Source: Deltaproteobacteria bacterium
GTDB taxonomy: Bacteria > Acidobacteriota > Thermoanaerobaculia > Multivoradales > JAHZIX01
Direction of reading: 5' to 3'
NCBI GenBank assembly: GCA_022601195.1
Contig: JAHZIX010000040.1
Span: 62,001 to 126,000 of the forward strand
Length of the DNA: 64,000 bases
Both the position numbers and the translations under genes were made by a program. Shown here in pieces: positions 7,572 through 15,391 of the stretch (positions within the stretch are counted from its first letter, which is position 1; each line of letters opens with the position of its first letter). Under the pieces are notes generated by a model. The model worked only from the letters and a program-made list of their open reading frames with translations, made no database searches and was not told where the DNA came from.

Positions 7572-8942
7572 ATGGCGTACAATCGCCCCATGGCTGCCAA
7601 CCCAACGCTTCCCGTTCGTCGGCGTGAGATCTTCGGCTGGGCGATGTTCGACTTCGCCAACTCGAGCTATACGACCCTCATCATCACGGTCGCTTTTGGT
7701 GTCTATTTCACCAAGATCGTCGCTGCCGGCGACAATGCCGACTGGCTTTGGGGGCTGGGCATTGCCATCACCAACCTCATCGTCATGGTGACCTCTCCCC
7801 TGGCCGGCGCCATTGCCGACGACGCGGGCCGCAAGAAGCTCTTCCTCTTCGTCACCTACTCCACCTGCGTCGTCGGCACGGCTGGACTCTTCTTTGCCGT
7901 ACCGGGCCAGATCGTATTGGCCCTGGGTCTGTTGGTCCTCTCGAACGTGGCTTTCTCTTTTGGAGAGAACTTTGCAGGGGCCTTCTTGCCGGAGATTTCT
8001 ACACCGGCCAATATTGGCCGTATTTCGGCCCTGGGCTGGGGTGTCGGCTACTTCGGAGGCCTCGCCTGCTTGATCCTGGTGCGGCCACTCCTCCAAGGGC
8101 TCGACTGGGAGCCCGCCCGACTGCTAGCGCCGGAGAATGCTCAGGTCTTCCTGGAGCTCCGTCTCGCCTGGGTGGTCACCGCCGGATTCTTTCTTCTGGC
8201 TGGCATTCCGACCTTCCTTTTCCTGCGGGAGCGAGCCCCCAGAGGTCCGAAAAGATCTATTGGAGAGTATGCCCGCATTGGCTTTCGCCGCCTCGGTGAA
8301 ACCACCTCTTCGATCCGCCACTTCACCGAGCTGCGGTGGTTTCTCGGTACTTTCTTCCTCTTTCAGGCAGGCCTCACGGCAGTGGTGGCCTTCGCTGGGA
8401 TCTTCGCCGAGAGCACTCTGGGATTCACTGCCAACGAGTTGATTCTTCTGTTCATTCTCCTGCAGTTCTCCGCAGCCGGAGGTGCCCTGGCCTTCGGTTG
8501 GATCCAAGATCGCCTGGGAGGGCGAGCAGCAATACAGATCACCCTCGTTCTGTGGACTGCGGTCTGTATCGGGACCTATCTCTGCCACAGTAAGTCCTTG
8601 TTCTGGGGCATCGCTATTTTCTCGGGTTTGGCCATCGGCTCTCTACAAGCAGCTTCCCGGGCTCTGGTGGGATTGTTTTCGCCCCCGGCTAAGAGCGGTG
8701 AGTTCTTTGGCTTTTGGGGCCTCGCCGGCAAAGGAGCCTATTTGGTGGGTCCCTTGGCCTTCGGCGCCATTTCCTCGATCACCGGTTCCCAACGCACGGC
8801 CATTCTCGCCGTAGGTCTCTTCTTCATCCTCGGCATGGTGGGCATGCACTTCGTCGACGAGGGGGAGGGCCGCCGCCAGGCGGAAAGCTGGAACACCACG
8901 GAGACAGGCGACCCGGTGGACGCCGGAGCGGAACCTACCTAA
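7572..8942 (+). CDS. MFS transporter, UMF1/Atg22-like
   Basis: A 456-residue transporter with about 12 membrane helices. The N-terminal motif GWAMFDFANSSYTTLI is the hallmark of the UMF1 (Atg22-like) group of the major facilitator superfamily; SPLAGAIADDAGRKKLF is the conserved loop 2-3 motif. ATG 7572 is chosen because AAGGGG lies 5 bases upstream; GTG 7566 and ATG 7590 are possible. In yeast Atg22 exports amino acids from the vacuole; bacterial substrates are unknown. The stop overlaps the start of the downstream acyltransferase by one base (TAATG). Confidence 0.88.
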   Translation: MAYNRPMAANPTLPVRRREIFGWAMFDFANSSYTTLIITVAFGVYFTKIVAAGDNADWLWGLGIAITNLIVMVTSPLAGAIADDAGRKKLFLFVTYSTCVVGTAGLFFAVPGQIVLALGLLVLSNVAFSFGENFAGAFLPEISTPANIGRISALGWGVGYFGGLACLILVRPLLQGLDWEPARLLAPENAQVFLELRLAWVVTAGFFLLAGIPTFLFLRERAPRGPKRSIGEYARIGFRRLGETTSSIRHFTELRWFLGTFFLFQAGLTAVVAFAGIFAESTLGFTANELILLFILLQFSAAGGALAFGWIQDRLGGRAAIQITLVLWTAVCIGTYLCHSKSLFWGIAIFSGLAIGSLQAASRALVGLFSPPAKSGEFFGFWGLAGKGAYLVGPLAFGAISSITGSQRTAILAVGLFFILGMVGMHFVDEGEGRRQAESWNTTETGDPVDAGAEPT

Positions 8943-10288
8943 TGCGTGAAAAGCTGGTCTATGGACTGGCCCGGCTGGTCCTCAAGGCATTCTTTCGCCG
9001 CATCGAGATCGAGGGCTTGGAACGGGTTCGCTCCCAAGGCCCGGTGCTCCTCGTCGCCAACCACGTCAACTCCCTCATCGACGCCGTGCTCATGGCCGGT
9101 ACCTTGGGCCGCTTGCCCCGGTTCCTCGCCAAGAGCACCTTATGGCAAATGGTCGGCCTGCGCCCATTTCTGGCCCTTGCCAAAGTCATCCCCGTCTACC
9201 GGCGCCAAGACAAGGGGGTCGATACCTCCAAGAACATGGAGACCTTTGCTCGCTGCCATGAGGTCCTCGAGCAAGGAGGCGCCATCGCCTTATTCCCAGA
9301 AGGCATCAGCCACAACAAGCCGAATCTTCAACCCTTAAAGACCGGAGCCGCCCGCATCGCCTTGGAAGCGGAGGAACGGTTCGGCCCCTTGGGCATCGAG
9401 ATCGTACCGGTGGGGTTGATCTTCGGCGCCAAGGGCATGTTCCGCTCTCGGGCCCTGATCCAGGTGGGCGAGCCTCTGGAGGTCCGACTGGAAGAGAACG
9501 AGGACCGGTACCAAACCGCTCGCAAGCTCACAGCAAAGATTGAAGAGGGTCTGCGCCAACAGACGCTGAATTTCGAAAGCTGGGAAGAAGCCCGGCTGGT
9601 CAACCGAGCTGCGGATCTCTACGCTCGTCCCCAACCGGAGCTGCCGGCCAAACCAGACCTGGCAGATCGCAGCCGCCACCGGCAAGCCTTCGCCAAGACC
9701 TATCGATCGGTTCGAGAAGCCCACCCGCGAGAGGTAGAGAACGTCGCTCGGGCGGTAGCTCACTACGACCGTTTACTGTCCACGGCAGGAATGCGGGACG
9801 ATCAAGTCGGTGCCGCTTACCCCATGAGCAAGATCCTTCGCTACCTGGCCAGGACGACCTTGAATCTGCTGCTCTACCTGCCGGTGGCTGTGGCAGGCAC
9901 GATCCTCAACTGGCTCCCCTACCGCATTCCCGGGTGGATCGCCCAACGTTTCGCGACCTCCCCGGACGTCGCTTCCACCTACAAGCTCTTCCCAGCGTTC
10001 GTTCTTTTCCCTCTCTTCTGGATCGGCGAAGCAGCTCTCGGCACCTGGTTGGGGGGTTGGCGCTTTGGCCTCACCCTACTGGTCTTCGCCCCGCTATCCG
10101 GCTGGCTTGCTCTGCGCTTTCACGAACGCCGCAACACCTTCTTACAGGAGGCCGGGGCCTATCTCAAACTGCGCACTCGCAAAGGAATGAGCTCCGAGCT
10201 CAAACGCCGCCGGGAAACGGTGCTGCGGGAAGTCGAGCGGCTGATGGACCTTCACAAAGACACCCTGGAAACCGGCAGCCCCAGCTGA
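8942..10288 (+). CDS. PlsC-type glycerol(-phosphate) acyltransferase
   Basis: A 448-residue membrane-associated acyltransferase. Motif I is NHVNSLIDA (residues about 37-45), the HX5D variant also found in eukaryote-like GPAT/phosphate acyltransferases; motif III is FPEGISHNKP near residue 119; motif IV includes PVGLIF. The C-terminal part (residues about 295-390) has hydrophobic helices and a basic, Arg-rich tail (LKRRRETVLREVERL). It would acylate a glycerolipid precursor with acyl-CoA or acyl-ACP at the inner membrane. Translationally coupled to the upstream MFS transporter. Confidence 0.88.
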   Translation: MREKLVYGLARLVLKAFFRRIEIEGLERVRSQGPVLLVANHVNSLIDAVLMAGTLGRLPRFLAKSTLWQMVGLRPFLALAKVIPVYRRQDKGVDTSKNMETFARCHEVLEQGGAIALFPEGISHNKPNLQPLKTGAARIALEAEERFGPLGIEIVPVGLIFGAKGMFRSRALIQVGEPLEVRLEENEDRYQTARKLTAKIEEGLRQQTLNFESWEEARLVNRAADLYARPQPELPAKPDLADRSRHRQAFAKTYRSVREAHPREVENVARAVAHYDRLLSTAGMRDDQVGAAYPMSKILRYLARTTLNLLLYLPVAVAGTILNWLPYRIPGWIAQRFATSPDVASTYKLFPAFVLFPLFWIGEAALGTWLGGWRFGLTLLVFAPLSGWLALRFHERRNTFLQEAGAYLKLRTRKGMSSELKRRRETVLREVERLMDLHKDTLETGSPS

Positions 10289-10458
10289 CTAGCCAACGGC
10301 GTCGCCGGTCGTCCCCCACTCAGCCCCCCTACACACCCATCACCGCTCCAAAGCTCTCTCTCGACTGGCCCCCTGTTCGCCACGAGGAAGCAGTGGCTCC
10401 AATTCAATCAGCGGCTCCGATCCACAGGGAAACTGACCAAAAGCTCTGCTGAATTGAA

Positions 10459-10483
10459 AACGCCCGCCGAGAAGGCGGGCGTT
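10459..10483 (-). terminator. Rho-independent terminator of the LysM gene
   Basis: A perfect 10-bp GC-rich stem (10459-10468 with 10474-10483) and a 5-base loop. On the minus strand it is followed by TTTTC, giving a classic terminator about 50 bases after the LysM gene stop. It could also stop transcripts arriving from the acyltransferase gene, although the plus-strand side has no T-run. Confidence 0.8.
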
Positions 10484-10532
10484 GGAAGGCGAGACGGAAA
10501 GCTGGAGCCGGTAGTGAGTCCGGCTCGCTGAA

Positions 10533-11045
10533 TTAGCTTTCGATGGCAGGAATCCGAAGAACCTGACCGGGGTAGATCTTGTCCGGGTCGGCCAGCATCG
10601 GCTTGTTGGCTTCGAAGATCACCGGGTACTTCATGGCGTTGCCATAGTGCTGCTTGGCGATCTTGGAGAGGGACTCACCAGACGCGACGGTGTGGAAGAC
10701 CGCCTCAGGCTCCGGAGTGGAGACTTCCAACTGGTCGTCGACTCGGGCGATACCGAGGGTGTTGCCGACCGCCAGAATGACCTTCTCACGGATTTCCTGG
10801 GAGGCGCAGGTACCACCAATCGTAGCCGTTTCGCCGTCGACTTTGATGGCCAGGTCCTGGACTTCGAAGCCGAGCCCTTCGACGGCCTGTGCCAAACGGG
10901 CGGCCCGCTTACGCTCCTGTAGCTCTCTGGCAGCGGCGACCGCTGCTGGATCCTGAGCGCTGCCTGCGACTGGTGCTGCCGGCTCGTCATCTCCACCACC
11001 AAAAATCTTTGCACCAGCGCTCTTTACGAAATCGAATAGACCCAT
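10533..11045 (-). CDS. lysM: LysM/BON domain protein (Kbp/YgaU-like)
   Basis: A 170-residue protein with the same layout as E. coli YgaU/Kbp. A short Gly-rich N-terminus (GLFDFVKSAGAKIFGGGDDE) is followed by a BON domain at about 50-108 (AVEGLGFEVQDLAIKVDGE, then TLGIARVDDQLEV) and a C-terminal LysM domain at about 115-168 (FHTVASGESLSKIAKQHYGN, ending IYPGQVLRIP). AGGAGAAAC lies 7-12 bases before the ATG. No signal peptide is present; E. coli Kbp is a cytoplasmic potassium-binding protein, so the same may hold here, but binding of peptidoglycan-like glycans is the usual LysM role. The 20-residue motifs quoted are at the protein ends. Confidence 0.92.
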   Translation of the reverse strand: MGLFDFVKSAGAKIFGGGDDEPAAPVAGSAQDPAAVAAARELQERKRAARLAQAVEGLGFEVQDLAIKVDGETATIGGTCASQEIREKVILAVGNTLGIARVDDQLEVSTPEPEAVFHTVASGESLSKIAKQHYGNAMKYPVIFEANKPMLADPDKIYPGQVLRIPAIES

Positions 11046-11183
11046 TTTTCTGTTTCTCCTAGTTGTTGTCTTTTGTTGTTCATCAGTTTGCCGACACGCC
11101 GAGGAGCTGTCGGCTCAAGCGATTGGGAATGCCCCAAAAGCCTGCGCATTTCTTTCGACAAATCGCAGTCTTGTCGATAAATC

Positions 11184-11780
11184 TTATCTGCCGCTGAACA
11201 TCTTGCCCAAGAGGCCGACGCCCATCTTTGCTACTTCGTCACTAATTTTGCCGTCGCCATCTGAATCGAGAAAGCTGGTCAGCATTCCGGCGACGCCTGG
11301 ATCGGCCTTCTCCACCCGCCGACGTTCTCCGCCAAGCATCTCCGCCAAACCGGTGGAATCGAGACCCCGGCTGCGCTGCTGCTTACCCAGGGCACCCATC
11401 ACCATGGGAGCCAGCATGGCGAGCAATTGACCGGTCGAACCGGAACTCAGGCCCGTCGCTTTCCCAAGGCCGGATTCGACCTGGCCCCGCTGGCCTCCGA
11501 GGACATGGCGCAGGATGCCCTCACCCATCTTGTTCTGGGACCCACCGATGAGGCCGCCAAGATTGTCGAGAACACTGCCATCATGATCTTTTTCCAGGGC
11601 GCGACGAAGAGAGTCTGCGCCCTCCGGCTTGGACGCGTTCTTCGCTAGGGCGCTGACGATCATGGGAAGAGCGCCGGCTACCGCCTTGGAAGCGGTACCT
11701 TCGTCGGTACCGAGTTGTTTGCCGATCTGGCGCATAGCTTCGCCACCGAGCTGCTGGCTGAGCATATCTAGAATGGACAT
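11184..11780 (-). CDS. DUF937 protein with a C-terminal EF-hand-like loop
   Basis: A 198-residue protein. Residues about 1-140 fit DUF937 (YidB-like): alternating helical repeats rich in Gly, Leu and Met, with LPMIVSALAKNA and a matching LLAMLAPMVMGALGKQ segment. Near residue 172, DSDGDGKISDEV is a canonical calcium-loop sequence (DxDxDG...E). AGGAGG precedes the ATG. The biological role of DUF937 is not established. It precedes the LysM/BON gene on the same strand with a 138-base gap, so they may be co-expressed in an envelope or stress regulon, but they are not tightly coupled. Confidence 0.8.
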   Translation of the reverse strand: MSILDMLSQQLGGEAMRQIGKQLGTDEGTASKAVAGALPMIVSALAKNASKPEGADSLRRALEKDHDGSVLDNLGGLIGGSQNKMGEGILRHVLGGQRGQVESGLGKATGLSSGSTGQLLAMLAPMVMGALGKQQRSRGLDSTGLAEMLGGERRRVEKADPGVAGMLTSFLDSDGDGKISDEVAKMGVGLLGKMFSGR

Positions 11781-12124
11781 TCAAAACCTCCTAATGAGTT
11801 TCCACCGACGGCCGCCGGAAGGCTCCGCAGGCGAGAGAAATTTTCTTTGTGTGTTGTCTGAGATTCGGTAAGCGCGGCGAATAAAGACAGCTCTCCGGGA
11901 GTACGCCCGGGAAAGTCTATGTTGTTGGGATTCACCTCGATCATCTAGCAATTCGAAATATCTGCAAAACCTGTGCCGTCCTCGGGAAGCTCTAAACTCC
12001 CTGGTAGAACGGTGTCGAACGCCTGAAAAGGCGGATTGGCCCGCGAAATTCCCAGTAGAAAATGGAGGCTTTACGCCAGGGTGGGAGAAATTCCTATCCA
12101 CCTCCTCTCCAGAAGTCGCCTGAT
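11781..12124. other. Intergenic region upstream of the DUF937 gene
   Basis: About 344 bases between the M29 aminopeptidase stop and the DUF937 start, both minus strand. It contains the AGGAGG ribosome binding site of the DUF937 gene next to 11781. I saw no clear hairpin terminator and no small gene with a recognisable product. Confidence 0.5.
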
Positions 12125-13243
12125 TCAACCTTTCAACCTCTCCGGGTTGAGGGCTTCGAGCTCCTCCACCACGAACAGGCCGTCCTTGCGAATCAAACGA
12201 TCGTCGAAATAGATTTCTCCCCCACCGCTCTCCGGGCTCATCATCAACACCAGATCCCAGTGGATCTGGCTACGATTGCCATTGAAGGCATCTTCGTAAG
12301 CATTGCCGGGAGTAAAGTGGATGCTCCCAGAAATTTTCTCATCGAACAGGATGTCCTTCATGGGCTTTTCAATATAAGGGTTCAGTCCGATGGCAAACTC
12401 CCCAATGTACCGGGCGCCTTCGTCCGTATCCAAGACCCTTTCCAGATGCTCTTTGTTGCTACTCGATGCGTCCACGATCTTGCCGTTCTCGAAGCGCAGC
12501 CACACCTTCTGGTGTGTCACGCTCTGGTAGATGGTCGGCGCATTGAACTGAATGGTGCCGTTGACGCTTTCTCGGACCGGCGCTGTGAACACTTCCCCAT
12601 CCGGAATGTTCCGCTGACCGTCACAGCAGACGGCAGGGATCCCCTTGATGCTGAAGGTCAGGTCTGTACCGGGCGATACCAGTCGAACCCGATCCGTCGC
12701 TTCCATGAGCTCTCTCAGCGGCTTCATGGCCTCAGACATGCGGGCGTAGTCCATGGTGCAGACCTGAAAGTAGAAGTCTTCGAAAGACTCGGTGGGCGTC
12801 TCCGCCAGTTGAGCCATCGAGGCACTGGGCCAGCGCAAGACGACCCAGCGGGTCTTGTCGACCCGGATGTCCAGGTGGACGGGTTTCCAAACGGTGGATT
12901 CATAGAGCCGCATGCGATCCGCTGGGACCCCTTTGAGCTCAGAGACATTGTCGCTACCTCGGACCCCAATGTAGGCCTGGACCTGGGACATGGCAGCGGT
13001 CTCCGTGTCGCGGATGATCGCCATCTGTTCTGGCGTCGCCTCCATCAGAAGCTGGCGAAGAACCCGCTGACTCTTGAGGGACACGACCGGATGAGCCCCC
13101 GCAGCAGCAGCGGCGCGGATCAGCGCATTGGTAAATGCATGGGGAACATCCACGGCCTCAATCAGCACTTTCTCGCCCTCTTCGAGGCTACAAGAATACT
13201 GAACGAGTTTGTCAGCAAGACGTTCATACCGGGGATCGAGCAT
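12125..13243 (-). CDS. M29-family metallo-aminopeptidase
   Basis: A 372-residue cytoplasmic aminopeptidase of the AmpS/aminopeptidase T family. The start at ATG 13243 follows AAGGAAG; the frame extends further but without a site. Metal-ligand motifs in order: NIPDGEVFTAP (first Glu), GEFAIGLN (second Glu), SIHFTPGNAYED (His, Tyr region) and SQIHWDLVLM (His and Asp). The N-terminal half has the family segments LVQYSCSLEEGEKVLIEA and AHPVVSL. It removes N-terminal residues from peptides using two divalent metal ions. It is downstream of a VWFA gene by about 150 bases and could be transcribed with it. Confidence 0.92.
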   Translation of the reverse strand: MLDPRYERLADKLVQYSCSLEEGEKVLIEAVDVPHAFTNALIRAAAAAGAHPVVSLKSQRVLRQLLMEATPEQMAIIRDTETAAMSQVQAYIGVRGSDNVSELKGVPADRMRLYESTVWKPVHLDIRVDKTRWVVLRWPSASMAQLAETPTESFEDFYFQVCTMDYARMSEAMKPLRELMEATDRVRLVSPGTDLTFSIKGIPAVCCDGQRNIPDGEVFTAPVRESVNGTIQFNAPTIYQSVTHQKVWLRFENGKIVDASSSNKEHLERVLDTDEGARYIGEFAIGLNPYIEKPMKDILFDEKISGSIHFTPGNAYEDAFNGNRSQIHWDLVLMMSPESGGGEIYFDDRLIRKDGLFVVEELEALNPERLKG

Positions 13244-13391
13244 GCACTTCCTTTCAGGTGGGTGGCCAACCGCTGGTCGATACTCTTCGAGCGGGACGCC
13301 GCGCACGAGGTTGTGGATTTGTCTTCGGAGGCCGCCGATATTGTACAGGGTTTCGAAGAGAAAGACAGGGGTTCCGGGAGGGCCTCGGGGG

Positions 13392-15293
13392 CTATCTCGG
13401 AAGGGGGGTCAAAGAGCGGGTCAACTTACCTTTGACCCCTTCGAGACGAATCTTGAGACGTCTTACATCATAGGTGCCCACCGAGTGGGGAACCTGAAAG
13501 GTGAGCAGGTAACGGCCATCCAGACTTCGGACTAGGCGGTCCATGGCCAGGCCGCCGAGACGAAACCGACGCTCGTAGGTTCCGCCCGTGTCGCTAGCGA
13601 TTTGCTTGAGCCCCACTTCGAGGCTGTGAAAATCTGCCTCACTGATATCCAAGACAGACACCGAAACCCCTGCCTCCGCGAAGGCGGCTACGGCACGATC
13701 GTAGTGTCGACCAAGACGCACTCCCCCGCCGACGAACTCCCCCACTCCCCAGCCGAGGAATACCACGATCCGCTCCCCTAACAACGGTTGCATCGCCCTC
13801 GCTGTGAGCTCGAGAGCCCGTTCAGGACGAGCCGCCCGCTTGGCTTGGCGAAAGTTGAAATGCCTGGCCAAGGACGGGTAGAGGCCCGGCTCGATGGGAT
13901 CGGCTTTGCTTCTAAAGCGCACCGCCTGGCCGAGTACCTCTTCCACTCTCTCCAGATCCTTGGTGAAGTCCAAATGCAACTTGAGATGAGAGTCGAAGGA
14001 CACCACAGCGACCTGATCATCGGGCTTCAGAGTGTCGAGAAAACGTTTCGCTCCCAGTACCTGTTTGAGGTGGCCACGCATGCGAGTGGGCTCGAAGCCG
14101 GCCTGCACGAATAGCACCAACAGCCTTCCTGGCGGTGGCAAAGTGATTCCCAACTCGGCCAACACCTCCGGCGGCAAATCCGCTTCCGGCGAGCGACCGG
14201 CCTCCACCCAATCCAACGCCACCACCTTCAGGTTTTCGCCCTCCAGCCGCACAGAAAAGTTCTCCGGCTTCAGACCTCGCAAAGGTGCCCCATCGTAGCC
14301 CAGAGCACGCACTTGGTAGGTATGAAGTGCCACCGAGATCTCGTCACCAAACACTGCCGGGGGGGCCTGGCCTAGGGAAGCGTCCTCCGGATCGGAGACT
14401 TCGGGCCGGTCTCCAGAGACCGGTGCTGTCGGTGGCGTGAAGGTAGCGAGCTCGACAACGTCTTCGCCGATCTCTACCCGATCGAATACGAGTCGTAGAG
14501 TCCGGGCCACCTGGGGCTCGTCACCGACCGCTCCACCACGGACATCCAATTTCTCCGGCGGTCGGAAAAGGCGAACTTCGATCACCTGGAGCAAGCCCCT
14601 CTCGAGGTCGACCCATAGCTCTGTTTCCAAAGCCCCACCCTGGCGAACCAGAGTCAGCACTCGGCAGCTGCTCAGGCCGCAAACTCGGCGGTCCACCGCC
14701 GCTGCCTCCGGTGCTTCCAAGGCGTACTTTGAACCCAGCAGCCAGGCGGGGGCCAGTAGCGTGTCCTGCCCGCCTTCACCAAGGCTCAGCGACACCTCTG
14801 TGGCCAAGGAGTCCAGTTCTCTCACCGCGTCGGTCGATCGGTCCCAGCCCCGTACCTCCTCACCCTGACGCCAGAAGGATTTTTCGTCTGGCAGGTCCGG
14901 CTGCAGGCGAAAGACAAAATCCCCCGAAGCGTCCATTCGGGACAGAAATGCGAGGCGGCGAGGCAGCTGCCCCACGACCTCTACTTCGATCGTGCCGCGA
15001 TCAAAGTAGGCGGGGAAGTTCTGATACCGCTCCTGCAACTCGGCCAACACCTCGAAAGCCGATAGCTCCTCGGCGCCCACCGTAGGGCTGAAGGCAGTGG
15101 CGCTAATGAAGAGAGCGCTAGAGATGGCGGCGCTGAAAACCGTGGCGGCGAGCAAGAAGGTGCCGAGCAAGGACCGAGCAGGGGCCCGGGTCGCGGGCCG
15201 AAACAGCAAGTCTTTGAGCTGATCTTTCAACAGGTCTTGGTGGAAAGCCGGGTCGAGCATCAGGATTGCTAACAAAACCGTTCGGGTCACCAT
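13392..15293 (-). CDS. VWFA-related acidobacterial-type secreted protein
   Basis: A 633-residue protein. ATG 15293 is preferred (AAGGGG 9 bases upstream) over the earlier TTG. Residues about 45-75 form a membrane segment or uncleaved signal. The middle (about 75-290) is an all-beta region reminiscent of lipoprotein-carrier folds (FEVLAELQERYQNFPAYFD). From about 320 comes the acidobacterial VWFA architecture (TIGR03436-like): VALHTYQVRALGYDGAPLRG, LKPENFSVRLEGE, RLLVLFVQAGF, DQVAVVSFDS, RIVVFLGWGVGEFVGGG and a C-terminal YLLTFQVP. The canonical MIDAS DxSxS is not evident, so metal-dependent adhesion is doubtful. Function unknown; probably periplasmic or surface. Lies between the M13 and M29 peptidase genes. 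Confidence 0.8.
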   Translation of the reverse strand: MVTRTVLLAILMLDPAFHQDLLKDQLKDLLFRPATRAPARSLLGTFLLAATVFSAAISSALFISATAFSPTVGAEELSAFEVLAELQERYQNFPAYFDRGTIEVEVVGQLPRRLAFLSRMDASGDFVFRLQPDLPDEKSFWRQGEEVRGWDRSTDAVRELDSLATEVSLSLGEGGQDTLLAPAWLLGSKYALEAPEAAAVDRRVCGLSSCRVLTLVRQGGALETELWVDLERGLLQVIEVRLFRPPEKLDVRGGAVGDEPQVARTLRLVFDRVEIGEDVVELATFTPPTAPVSGDRPEVSDPEDASLGQAPPAVFGDEISVALHTYQVRALGYDGAPLRGLKPENFSVRLEGENLKVVALDWVEAGRSPEADLPPEVLAELGITLPPPGRLLVLFVQAGFEPTRMRGHLKQVLGAKRFLDTLKPDDQVAVVSFDSHLKLHLDFTKDLERVEEVLGQAVRFRSKADPIEPGLYPSLARHFNFRQAKRAARPERALELTARAMQPLLGERIVVFLGWGVGEFVGGGVRLGRHYDRAVAAFAEAGVSVSVLDISEADFHSLEVGLKQIASDTGGTYERRFRLGGLAMDRLVRSLDGRYLLTFQVPHSVGTYDVRRLKIRLEGVKGKLTRSLTPLPR

Positions 15294-15391
15294 TCCCAGA
15301 TTCCCCTTGCCCGGGTGCCTATCCCCGGGCAAGAGCTGTTTCTGGACCGGCTGTCGTTTCTACCGGCTTTTGCGCCAGGAGGACTCGCCCG

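Noticed and set aside
8714..8941. N-terminal extension of the acyltransferase frame
   Set aside because: The extra residues are Arg/His-rich and overlap the MFS gene; the ATG at 8942 gives a normal acyltransferase start and a TAATG overlap.
12062..13435. A 457-codon plus-strand frame opposite the M29 aminopeptidase
   Set aside because: Long antisense frames are common in GC-rich DNA; the minus-strand protein has all metal-ligand motifs.
13392..15293. Metal-binding MIDAS in the acidobacterial VWFA protein
   Set aside because: The strand where DxSxS should occur reads LFVQAGFEP, so I do not claim a functional MIDAS.
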